From: JADCCX01 sp051649305
GTDB lineage: Bacteria > Pseudomonadota > Alphaproteobacteria > Rhizobiales > Beijerinckiaceae
NCBI GenBank assembly: GCA_051649305.1
Contig: JBOFGV010000087.1
Coordinates: 43,462 to 107,461, forward strand
DNA length: 64,000 bases
Reading direction: 5' to 3'
Positions 34,671 to 42,481 of the stretch are shown piece by piece. Both the position numbers and the translations under genes were made by a program. Position 1 is the first letter of the stretch, and every line of letters starts with the position of its first letter. The notes below the pieces were generated by a model, which was given only the letters and a program-made list of their open reading frames with translations, did no database searches and was not told the DNA's origin.

Positions 34671-34800
34671 TCCTTCTCCCCGCAAGCGGGGAGAAGGTCA
34701 GGATGAGGGGCGAGGGGATTGTTCGCTGTACTCTGTTGTTTCGGCGTCCTTACACTACGCCCCTCACCCCAACCCTCTCCCCGCAGGCGGGGAGAGGGAG
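34671..34800. repeat. palindromic intergenic repeat, copy 4 (ykgJ-coxE)
   Basis: CCTTCTCCCC-loop-GGGGAGAAGG, GGATGAGGGGC, CCCCTCACCCCAACC and CTCTCCCC-loop-GGGGAGAGGGAG, ending 12 bases before the coxE ATG and providing its Shine-Dalgarno. Confidence 0.87.
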
Positions 34801-34812
34801 CAGACCTGCACC

Positions 34813-36021
34813 ATGACTGAACTCACCCCCGGCCATATCGCGGATAACATCGCTTTCTTCGCTCGCGCACTGCGCACAGCCGGCATTCCCGTTGGTCCCA
34901 AAACCGTGCTTGATGCCGTGGAAGCCGTACAGGCAGCAGGCATTGGCGGGCGGGAAGACCTTTACTGGACCCTGCATGCGGTGTTCGTCACGAAGCGTGA
35001 TCAGTCTATCCTGTTCGATCAGGCCTTCCGGTTGTTCTGGCGCAGGCGGTCGCTGATCGAAAAGATGATCCAGATGCTATCGCCGTATTCTCCGCTGAAA
35101 AAAGAAAGCGATGCACCTAAGCCGCTGGCCCGTGTGGCGGATGCCATGTTTGGTAATGTGCGTGACCAGGAACTGAAAGAGAAGCCGCAGATCGAGCTTG
35201 ATGCCACCATGACGGTGTCTGATATCGAGGTGTTTCGCAGCCGCGACTTTGAGCGCATGAGCGCGGCAGAGGTGGCGGAAGCGAAGCGCGAGATTGCCAG
35301 GCTCGTGATGCCAATGGACCGCGTGCGCACCCGTCGCTATGCCGCTGATATCCGCGGCAGCATCATTGATCCGCGCCGCACCTTGCGCGCCAGCATGCGC
35401 GGTGGTGGCGCTATCATCGATCTCAAATACCGCGCGCATCAGCACAAGCATCCGCCGGTTGTGGCGCTGTGCGATATCTCCGGCTCGATGGGAGATTACA
35501 GCCGGATTTTCCTGCACTTCCTGCATGCGCTGTCAAAGTCAGGGCGGCAGGTGCATTCCTTTGTTTTTGCCACGGAACTAACCAACATCAGCCGCATGCT
35601 GAAGACCAGCAAAGACCCGGAAATCGCCCTGCAGGAATGCGGAAAGGCAGTGCGGGACTGGGAAGGCGGCACACGCATTGCCGCAGCTGTGGGTGAATTC
35701 AACAAGCGCTGGGCCCGCCGAGTGATGACCGGCGGCGCGGTGGTGCTGTTTATCTCGGATGGTCTGGAGCGGCGCGTGACCGATGAGTTGCATGCCGAGA
35801 TGGACCGATTGCACCGCACCGCGCGGCGCGTCATTTGGCTCAATCCCTTGCTGCGCTATGATGCCTTTGAGGCCAAGGCCTCCGGCATCACGGCGCTGCT
35901 GCCCCATGTCGATGAGTTCAGGCCCATCCATTCGCTGAATTCCATGCAGGCGCTCTGCAATGCATTGGCATCGGATGCCAGCCGGGAGGCTGATCCGAAG
36001 CGGTGGCTTAAAGCCAGCTGA
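34813..36021 (+). CDS. coxE: VWA-domain protein CoxE-like
   Basis: 402 residues from ATG 34813 (MTELTPGHIADNIAFFARAL); longer readings only translate the repeat. A helical N-terminal half is followed by a von Willebrand A domain with the MIDAS motif DISGSM (Asp221) and a GGTRIAAAV segment carrying the MIDAS Thr. CoxE works with the MoxR ATPase CoxD in maturation of CO-dehydrogenase-type molybdenum enzymes. Confidence 0.85.
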   Translation: MTELTPGHIADNIAFFARALRTAGIPVGPKTVLDAVEAVQAAGIGGREDLYWTLHAVFVTKRDQSILFDQAFRLFWRRRSLIEKMIQMLSPYSPLKKESDAPKPLARVADAMFGNVRDQELKEKPQIELDATMTVSDIEVFRSRDFERMSAAEVAEAKREIARLVMPMDRVRTRRYAADIRGSIIDPRRTLRASMRGGGAIIDLKYRAHQHKHPPVVALCDISGSMGDYSRIFLHFLHALSKSGRQVHSFVFATELTNISRMLKTSKDPEIALQECGKAVRDWEGGTRIAAAVGEFNKRWARRVMTGGAVVLFISDGLERRVTDELHAEMDRLHRTARRVIWLNPLLRYDAFEAKASGITALLPHVDEFRPIHSLNSMQALCNALASDASREADPKRWLKAS

Positions 36022-36066
36022 CAAGCGCACTTTTGCCCACCCTGAATCTGTGTTAGTGTCAGCATC

Positions 36067-36303
36067 ATGAGCAAGACAGCAGTAAAGAGCGCTGATCGAC
36101 CGATGGCCTATGTTGATATCACACAGGCTGAGGAAATGCCTGTGCTTTCCCTCGCTGAAAAAACAGCGCTGGTTGACAGCGTTGAGGAATCGCGCGCGCA
36201 GTTGGCCAAAGGCGATTACATAGAGCTAGCGTCGGAAGACATCGGCCCATGGTTGCGTGCAGGCCTTGAAAAAGCGCGGCAACAGCGGCGTGATGCCAAA
36301 TAA
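36067..36303 (+). CDS. antitoxin of a ParDE-like module
   Basis: 78 residues with a predicted helical core (LSLAEKTALVDSVEESRAQL) and a C-terminal basic helix (LRAGLEKARQQRRDAK). No clear ribbon-helix-helix is readable; the call rests mainly on the overlapping ParE-like gene and the size. It lies between coxE and the xdhC pair, on the same strand, 45 bases after coxE. Confidence 0.6.
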   Translation: MSKTAVKSADRPMAYVDITQAEEMPVLSLAEKTALVDSVEESRAQLAKGDYIELASEDIGPWLRAGLEKARQQRRDAK

Positions 36304-36610
36304 AATTCGCCTTTCAGCGCGCGCACAACAGGATGTAGCCGAACTTCATGGCTATCTTGCTGGCTACAGCTCCACAACGGCAGATGCAATCGTTGCAGAT
36401 TTGGAGCGTGTTCTGAGGCTCGATGTGGCATCCAACCCAGAGGTTTATGGCTGGTTTTATCTGATGGGTGAGCCAGTCAGGGCGCGGTTGTTTCGTATTT
36501 CGCGCAGAACGCAATTCTGGATTGTTTACGAGTATTCTGCTGAAGTGAATCGTGTTCTGATCCACCGTCTCTGGAATGCCTCACGCAATCCTCAGAATTT
36601 TGAAATTTGA
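36293..36610 (+). CDS. RelE/ParE-family toxin
   Basis: 105 residues from ATG 36293, overlapping the antitoxin end by 11 bases. KIRLSARAQQDVAELHGYLA is a typical ParE opening, followed by the central GEPVRARLFRISRRTQFWIVYEY strands and RVLIHRLWNASRNP at the end. Probably an intact toxin; ParE members target gyrase, RelE members the ribosome. Its insertion inside the molybdenum hydroxylase cluster is unusual. Confidence 0.8.
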   Translation: MPNKIRLSARAQQDVAELHGYLAGYSSTTADAIVADLERVLRLDVASNPEVYGWFYLMGEPVRARLFRISRRTQFWIVYEYSAEVNRVLIHRLWNASRNPQNFEI

Positions 36611-36622
36611 ACGGACCTCACC

Positions 36623-36946
36623 ATGCTCACAACAGATGCTGATATCCTGTCCATGGCCGAAAGCTGGAAGCGCGCAGGACGTGGCGTTGCGGTCGCGACC
36701 GTGGTCGAGACATGGGGTTCTGCCCCGCGCCCGGTTGGTTCGCATCTGGTTATAGACAGCGAGGGCAATTTTCTTGGCTCGGTGTCCGGCGGCTGTGTCG
36801 AAGGTGCCGTTGTCAGCGAAGCCATCGAGGTTATCGAGAGCGGCAAGGCCAAGACCCTGTCCTTCGGCGTGGCGGATGAAACCGCCTGGCGTGTGGGCCT
36901 CTCCTGCGGTGGCAAGATCAGCGTTTATGTGGAGCCGGTGCAGTGA
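36623..36946 (+). CDS. XdhC/CoxI-family protein, N-terminal part as separate gene
   Basis: 107 residues consisting of the XdhC N-terminal domain: VAVATVVETWGSAPRPVGSHLVID, LGSVSGGCVEGAVV and VGLSCGGKISVYVEP, with the conserved Cys of GGCVEG and SCGG. XdhC proteins bind molybdenum cofactor and insert its sulfurated form into xanthine-dehydrogenase-family enzymes. The C-terminal half is encoded by the next gene, which overlaps by four bases. Confidence 0.88.
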   Translation: MLTTDADILSMAESWKRAGRGVAVATVVETWGSAPRPVGSHLVIDSEGNFLGSVSGGCVEGAVVSEAIEVIESGKAKTLSFGVADETAWRVGLSCGGKISVYVEPVQ

Positions 36947-37644
36947 GGCTGGATCTTCTGGCAGCGCTGAATGCAGAGCGTGCTGCGCGGCGCGCCGCAG
37001 TGCTGGTCATCTCCCTTGCAAGTGGCGAGGCACAGCTCATCAAGCCAGCGGATCTCGCACGGTTGCCTTTGGCAGGCACAGAGCTTGGCGAAGCTGTGGC
37101 CACAGCCCTGCGCCTTGGCAAAAGCGGCATGGTGACCATTGCCGGTGTGCAGCATTTCCTCACTGTACATGTGCCACCTGTGAAGCTTGTGGTGGTTGGA
37201 GCCGTTCACATCAGCCAGGCCATGGTGCCAATGGCGCGCACGATCGGGCTTGATCTGACAGTGGTTGACCCACGCACCGCCTTTGCGACGCCTGAGCGTT
37301 TTCCCGATGTTGCCTTGCTGGCGGAATGGCCGGATGATGCGCTGCCAGGATTAAGCGTTGATCCATTCACCGCCATGGTGGCCTTGACCCACGATCCCAA
37401 GATTGACGACCCAGCCTTGATGCATGCTCTGAAAGCACAGTGCTTCTACATCGGCGCTCTGGGCAGCCGGAAGACCCATGCGGGCCGTGTGGCGCGCTTG
37501 CAGGCCGCCGGGTTTGATGAAGCCAGCATCGAGCGCATCCATGCGCCCATCGGTCTTGATATCGGCGCAGTCAGCCCTGCCGAGATAGCACTCGCCATTC
37601 TGGGCGAAATCATCAGCACTTTGCGCAAAGCTCCACAATCATGA
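36943..37644 (+). CDS. XdhC family protein, Rossmann-domain part as separate gene
   Basis: 233 residues from GTG 36943 (GTGA overlap). The C-terminal XdhC Rossmann-like domain is readable: KLVVVGAVHISQAMV, LTVVDPRTAFATPERFP, and FYIGALGSRKTHAGRVARL with GLDIGAVSPAEIALAI. The first ~75 residues form another small domain. With the preceding gene it rebuilds the XdhC layout in two polypeptides. Acts in cofactor delivery to CoxL. Confidence 0.87.
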   Translation: MRLDLLAALNAERAARRAAVLVISLASGEAQLIKPADLARLPLAGTELGEAVATALRLGKSGMVTIAGVQHFLTVHVPPVKLVVVGAVHISQAMVPMARTIGLDLTVVDPRTAFATPERFPDVALLAEWPDDALPGLSVDPFTAMVALTHDPKIDDPALMHALKAQCFYIGALGSRKTHAGRVARLQAAGFDEASIERIHAPIGLDIGAVSPAEIALAILGEIISTLRKAPQS

Positions 37645-39230
37645 AGTTCGGCCCGGTTTCTATTCGCAAGTCCGTAGGCGGTGTGCTGGCCCATTCCATC
37701 CGGGAAGGGGCGCTGGTGCTCAAGAAGGGCACGGTGATCACGCAGGAGCATGTTGAGGCTTTGTTCGTTGCGGGCATTGCCGAAGTCACCGTCGCGGTGC
37801 TCTCCCGCGGTGATCTCTCCGAGAACGAGGCCGCGCGGCAGATCGCTTCCAGCGCTATTGACCGCGAGGTTGTGGCGGAAGAGCCGTTCACGGGCCGCGT
37901 CAATCTCTTTGCCGCAAGTGCCGGAGTGTTGCATGTCAATGCTGCCAGGATTGATGCCGTCAACGCGCTGGATGAATCCGTGACGATTGCAACGCTGGCA
38001 GACCGCGTTTCGGTTGAAGCAGGCGAGATGGTCGCGACGGTGAAGATCATCCCCTTTGCGGTACCAGGCGCTTTGGTGAAGGAAGCGATTGCAGCTGCTG
38101 AAAGCGCCATCGGCGTCTCGGCCTACAGCGCCAAACAGGTCGCGGTGTTTTCAACGCTCCTGCCGGGTTTGAAGTCTTCAGTCGTTGATAAAACCCTCCG
38201 CGTTTTTGACGAGCGCCTGTCGAAGCTTGGATCATCAAAGCGGCTTTGCGATATCCGCGTGCATCACACCGTAGATGATCTCTCGGAAGTTCTGCCCCGC
38301 GCCCGCGCACTTGGTGCTGATGTGGTCGTGGTCTTTGGTGCGTCCGCCATCACGGACAGGCGGGATGTGATCCCAGCCGCGCTTGAAGGGGCAGGCGGCA
38401 AAGTCATTCATCTCGGCATGCCGGTTGATCCCGGCAACCTGTTGATGCTCGGCGAGATTGATGGCCTGCCAGTGATTGGCGCGCCGGGTTGCGCCCGCAG
38501 CCCCAAGGAAAACGGCTTTGATTGGGTGCTGCAGCGCCTCATTGCTGACCTCAAAGTCACATCACAGGACATCCGCAAAATGGGTGTTGGCGGGCTTCTG
38601 ATGGAGATCGTCTCACGGCCACAACCGCGCGATCCCGTGGCAGTGAGCGCGCCTGAGGTGGCGGCCATTCTGCTGGCGGCCGGGCAGGGTACGCGCATGG
38701 GTGGCGGCAAGATGACGGCACATCTCGGCGGCAAAGCGCTGGTGCGCCATGCGGCGGAAGCAGTGGAGGCCGTTGGCTTTCCAGCCTTCATCACGGTTGT
38801 TGGCCACGATGCCGCCAATGTCAGCGAGGCGTTGGCAGGTGTCGAGACAAGCCTCGTGAATAATCCAGACTATGCAACGGGCATGTCCAGCTCCCTGAAG
38901 GCCGGTATTGCCGCAGTGCCTGAAACCGCTGGCGCAGTGCTGGTCATGCTGGGTGATATGCCCTCGGTCACGCCTGCTATCATCAAACGTTTGCTCGATG
39001 CCTTCAGCGGTCACCCAGAGGCTCTTGCCATCGTGCCAACTGTTGCCGGGCAGCGCGGTAATCCCGTTTTGCTGTCGAGAAAGTTGTTTGGCGAGATTGC
39101 CAAACTCAAAGGCGATGCCGGTGCGCGCAAGCTGCTTGATGCGGTAGGCGAAGGCGTGATCGAAGTATCCATCGATGATGCAGCAGTTTTGCTGGATGTC
39201 GATACGTCAGAGGCCCTTGCAGCGCTTTGA
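37641..39230 (+). CDS. molybdopterin-binding / molybdenum cofactor cytidylyltransferase fusion
   Basis: 529 residues; ATG overlaps the previous stop (ATGA). Residues about 1-335 are a MoeA/MogA-like molybdopterin-binding region (VVVVFGASAITDRRDVIPAAL, GMPVDPGNLLMLGEI). About 345-529 is a MobA/MocA-like nucleotidyltransferase with AAILLAAGQGTRMGGGK and VLVMLGDMPSV motifs. MocA attaches CMP to molybdenum cofactor to make the MCD form used by xanthine-dehydrogenase-family enzymes such as CoxL. Ends the rightward maturation block. Confidence 0.88.
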   Translation: MKFGPVSIRKSVGGVLAHSIREGALVLKKGTVITQEHVEALFVAGIAEVTVAVLSRGDLSENEAARQIASSAIDREVVAEEPFTGRVNLFAASAGVLHVNAARIDAVNALDESVTIATLADRVSVEAGEMVATVKIIPFAVPGALVKEAIAAAESAIGVSAYSAKQVAVFSTLLPGLKSSVVDKTLRVFDERLSKLGSSKRLCDIRVHHTVDDLSEVLPRARALGADVVVVFGASAITDRRDVIPAALEGAGGKVIHLGMPVDPGNLLMLGEIDGLPVIGAPGCARSPKENGFDWVLQRLIADLKVTSQDIRKMGVGGLLMEIVSRPQPRDPVAVSAPEVAAILLAAGQGTRMGGGKMTAHLGGKALVRHAAEAVEAVGFPAFITVVGHDAANVSEALAGVETSLVNNPDYATGMSSSLKAGIAAVPETAGAVLVMLGDMPSVTPAIIKRLLDAFSGHPEALAIVPTVAGQRGNPVLLSRKLFGEIAKLKGDAGARKLLDAVGEGVIEVSIDDAAVLLDVDTSEALAAL

Positions 39231-39300
39231 GGTACGGTTGAACTGGCCTCACTCTCGCCTATCTATCTGGCAAGATAGTATCCTCGCGAGGGAGTTTGCA

Positions 39301-39858
39301 ATGCAACGCTGGCGTTTGTTTCTTATGCTGTTTGTGGCGCTCTGCTCTGTAAGCCCCGCTTCAGCATCACAGGAAGCAGCATGGTCTGCTTTGAAAGCAG
39401 GAGCCATTGTGCTCTTCCGTCATGCCAATGCGCCGGGTGGTGGTGATCCGCCGGGTATGAAGATCGGGGATTGCAGCACCCAGCGCAACCTTGATGAGGC
39501 CGGGCGTGACCAAGCTAAACGCATTGGTGCCAGTTTCCGGCAAAGAGGCATTGCTGTGGGCGAAGTTCTTGCATCGCAGTGGTGTCGCAGTGAAGAAACA
39601 GCGCGATTAGCCTTTGGTGAGCTGACAAAAGCGGAACCTGTTTTCAACTCTTTCTTTGCTGAACGAAGCAAGGCGGAAGGCCAGTCCACAGCTGCCAAGG
39701 CCATTCTTTCCAATTGGCAAAACAAGGGCAGCCTCGTGATCGTCACCCATCAGGTCAACATCACGGCGCTGACAGGTATTGTGCCTGCCTCGGGAGAGGG
39801 TGTTGTTGTGCGCATACAGGATGGCCGCGTTGTCGTTGTGGGGCGGATCGCGCCATAA
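39301..39858 (+). CDS. exported histidine phosphatase-superfamily protein
   Basis: 185 residues from ATG 39301 (GAGGGAG upstream). Signal peptide about 1-22 (LMLFVALCSVSPASAS). The usual RHG is FRHANAPG (catalytic His present), followed by ASQWCRSEETARLAF and VIVTHQVNI, the second active-site His. Likely a periplasmic phosphohydrolase; substrate unknown. A CTATCT-GGCA-AGATAG inverted repeat lies at 39263-39278 in the short gap upstream. Confidence 0.78.
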   Translation: MQRWRLFLMLFVALCSVSPASASQEAAWSALKAGAIVLFRHANAPGGGDPPGMKIGDCSTQRNLDEAGRDQAKRIGASFRQRGIAVGEVLASQWCRSEETARLAFGELTKAEPVFNSFFAERSKAEGQSTAAKAILSNWQNKGSLVIVTHQVNITALTGIVPASGEGVVVRIQDGRVVVVGRIAP

Positions 39859-39918
39859 TCAACTTCGCAACATGGATCAATTCAGGCATTCTACGTCTCT
39901 CCCTGTCTGGAGGTAGAC

Positions 39919-40773
39919 ATGCATCGCCCGGTAACAACAGCATCCTATGCGGAGCGTATTGATCGTGTTCTTGTCGCCATTGCGGCAGATATCGACAGAC
40001 GCCACAGCCTGCAGGATCTGGCAGATATAGCCTGTTTTTCACCGTTTCACTTCCACCGCATCTACCATGCGACCACGGGTGAAACGGTGGAGGAAACCAT
40101 ACGAAGGCTCCGCCTGCACCGGGCAGCGGCTGATCTGAACAGCACTAAATTACCGATGGAACGGATAAGCCAAAGGGCGGGCTATGGCTCGCTTGCGGCG
40201 TTCTCGCGGGCATTCAAGGCTGACTATGGTTTGCCGCCATCCGCATACAGGCGCGGACGATGCAGTGATCTCTCCAGAGTGAAACTCAAAACGCAGGAGA
40301 TGACGATGTATGATATCACGATTGGCAGTCACGAGGCTTTCAGGCTTGCAGGTCTCGCCCACAAGGGAGACTACAATGCCATTGGCACGACCTTTGACCG
40401 CGTGTCTGCCATGGCTGCGGCAAAGGGGTTGTTCACGGCTGATACGCGGATGTTTGGCGTTTATTTTGATGATCCGGATTCCGTGCCCCTGTCTGCCCTT
40501 CGCTCCTTTGCTGGTGTGTCAGTGGCGGCAAACTACCAGCCGGACGGCGATATGAAACTGCAGGATATCCCCGGAGGCGTTTCAGCTAGCCTGCTGCACA
40601 AGGGGCCCTACGCTGAACTGCACAAGGCCTACAGCTATCTCTACAAGGAGTGGTTGCCGCAAAGCGGACGTGAGCCAGCAGACAACCCGCCCTTTGAAGA
40701 ATACCTGAACAACCCGCGCAGCTTGCCGCCGACAGAATGGCTGACACGGGTTTCCATTCCGCTGATGGAGTAA
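39919..40773 (+). CDS. AraC-family regulator with GyrI-like effector domain
   Basis: 284 residues. N-terminal AraC-type double helix-turn-helix (about 10-110: LQDLADIACFSPFHFHRIY and ISQRAGYGSLAAFSRAFKADYG), then a GyrI-like ligand-binding domain (about 130-284: FRLAGLAHKGDYNAIGTTFDRV...GPYAELHKAYSYLYKEWLP). Family members sense hydrophobic or cationic small molecules and activate transcription. Six bases separate it from the alkyltransferase-like gene, its probable operon partner. Its own target is unknown. Confidence 0.88.
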   Translation: MHRPVTTASYAERIDRVLVAIAADIDRRHSLQDLADIACFSPFHFHRIYHATTGETVEETIRRLRLHRAAADLNSTKLPMERISQRAGYGSLAAFSRAFKADYGLPPSAYRRGRCSDLSRVKLKTQEMTMYDITIGSHEAFRLAGLAHKGDYNAIGTTFDRVSAMAAAKGLFTADTRMFGVYFDDPDSVPLSALRSFAGVSVAANYQPDGDMKLQDIPGGVSASLLHKGPYAELHKAYSYLYKEWLPQSGREPADNPPFEEYLNNPRSLPPTEWLTRVSIPLME

Positions 40774-40779
40774 CCATCC

Positions 40780-41226
40780 ATGACGATGAGCAAACCGAGA
40801 AAGCGCATGAGCTGGCGACAGCGTTGCACCAACGTGAAGCCCGCGCATATCGTCAATCTGGCCAAGCCCTTCGCTGGCGTTCCAGCAGGTACTGATCTTC
40901 TGATCCCGTCTGCCACTGGCGTCGAGGATTATCTCAGGTCAATTCCAGCGGGCGAGATCCGTGATATTCCTGCGATGCGAAAGGCTTTGGCTCAGGCTCA
41001 TGGCGCTGTGGCAACCTGTCCCGTGACAGCTTCGATCATTCTGAAAATCGTGGCGGAAGCCGCACTGGAGGATGCAAGCAGTGGCAAGCCAGTGGCTGTA
41101 ATCGCGCCTTTTTGGCGCGTGATTGCAGAAACAGGACCAATCGTTGAAAAGCTGTCCTGCGGCCCGGACTTTGTCAGGCTACAGCGGGAGCGTGAGGCTC
41201 AAAACACAGGCGCAGCCGGTTGCTGA
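40780..41226 (+). CDS. alkyltransferase-like (MGMT-fold) protein lacking the catalytic Cys
   Basis: 148 residues; GGAG lies nine bases upstream of this ATG. The middle (YLRSIPAGEIRDIPAMRKAL...HGAVATCPVTASIIL) and the APFWRVI motif (109-115) resemble the DNA-binding domain of O6-alkylguanine transferases, where PCHRV is the active site. Here the Cys-His pair is Phe111-Trp112, so alkyl transfer is not expected; alkyltransferase-like proteins with Trp at this site bind lesions and recruit repair. The assignment is by pattern and moderately certain. Confidence 0.5.
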   Translation: MTMSKPRKRMSWRQRCTNVKPAHIVNLAKPFAGVPAGTDLLIPSATGVEDYLRSIPAGEIRDIPAMRKALAQAHGAVATCPVTASIILKIVAEAALEDASSGKPVAVIAPFWRVIAETGPIVEKLSCGPDFVRLQREREAQNTGAAGC

Positions 41227-41247
41227 CCGCACCTGCCAACTGAACTG

Positions 41248-42387
41248 TCAAAGCTTCCGCGCAGGTTCTGCTGTTGATGCAGCGCCGGTTCTGGTGCTGC
41301 CGAAATCTGGCAGGTAGTCACCAATGCGCAAGAGGGTATTGGTGACGAAAGCAACTGACGTTTTCAGCATCGAGGTGATGTTGGTTGGTGTGAAGTGACC
41401 TGTCACCTTGACCTTGGCGTGGACAGGAAACGCGTTTTGGTGCTTCGGATCCATTGCCACCCTGACAACCTGTTGGCGCTCGCGCGCAGAGAAGACAGAC
41501 TGGAATTCTACAGGAAGCGCATCTGCAACTGCTTCCAGTCGCAGAATACGACCGCTGCTGCGCAGCTTTCCATCATTGATGATAACGCCATCATTCGCCT
41601 CAACCGAGAACAGACGGCTCGTTGGCAGATAACCAATCACATAGGACTGCCCGTGGTAGATATCGAGAGCCGCTTCTCCTACGCGGATGATGGCTCCAAG
41701 GTTCGGAATCTTGGGGCCAACCATACCGGCAACCGGAGCGACAATCTTTCCCCCGTTATAGGCATTCTTCATCGCATCCAGCGCAGCAGTGATATCTGCC
41801 TTTGAACTGACCGTTGCAGCTTGCTCCTTTTTGAGCACCTGAACTTCACCCAGAAGCTGGGCTTCATCGCGATCTGCATCATAGGTTTCCCGCGTTGCTT
41901 CATTGACACGGGTGGCCGTTGTCAGGCTGCGGGCCGCCAGTGACTGGATATCCCGCAAGGAAGCTGCAGCTCGCCTGCGCCGCTCTTGCATCGCAGGTCG
42001 CATGGTTTCAATCTGGCTCATGCGCGACAGGATCTGGGTTTCGCGGGTTGAAAGCCCAGCCACTTTCGCCGTGAGTTCGGCGATACGGTCCAGCGTTTCG
42101 GAGGATACAACCGTAATGAGTTCCTGACCAGCTTTCACTTCGTCCCCAGGGTTGACGTGTGTGGCCATGACACGGGCATTGTAGTCCGGGCTGATGACGC
42201 TTCTTTCGCGCATGACAAGGCCATCTGCATCGAGAAAGAACAGCGGACCAACGAGTGCGGACAAAAGAATGGCAACAACGCCGCAAAGCGCAAAAAGGTA
42301 CATGCGACGGGCAAGATTCTTGCCGCCGGCGCGCACCTGATTTTTAAGGTTGTCGGGTCTTACCCGCTTGCGAATGGCTTTGATCAT
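41248..42387 (-). CDS. HlyD-family membrane-fusion protein of a polysaccharide locus
   Basis: 379 residues: one membrane helix (about 29-52), a lipoyl-like half-motif (ISPDYNARVMATHVNPGDEV), a long coiled coil (about 110-200, Leu/Arg/Glu-rich) and the second half-motif GKIVAPVAGMVGPKIPNLGA, then a beta-barrel region. It lies 94 bases downstream of the GT2 gene on the same strand, without an ABC or RND pump, so it probably helps carry a polysaccharide across the periplasm, as Alg44/BgsB-like proteins do. The specific polymer is unknown. Confidence 0.78.
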   Translation of the reverse strand: MIKAIRKRVRPDNLKNQVRAGGKNLARRMYLFALCGVVAILLSALVGPLFFLDADGLVMRERSVISPDYNARVMATHVNPGDEVKAGQELITVVSSETLDRIAELTAKVAGLSTRETQILSRMSQIETMRPAMQERRRRAAASLRDIQSLAARSLTTATRVNEATRETYDADRDEAQLLGEVQVLKKEQAATVSSKADITAALDAMKNAYNGGKIVAPVAGMVGPKIPNLGAIIRVGEAALDIYHGQSYVIGYLPTSRLFSVEANDGVIINDGKLRSSGRILRLEAVADALPVEFQSVFSARERQQVVRVAMDPKHQNAFPVHAKVKVTGHFTPTNITSMLKTSVAFVTNTLLRIGDYLPDFGSTRTGAASTAEPARKL

Positions 42388-42481
42388 TGTCTACAGGTTC
42401 CACGCTGCGCTTGCTGGCAAGCGCAGTCTCTCGCCAAACCATAGGCGCAAAATGGTAAAATTTTACGCAAGAAAGCAGTAA

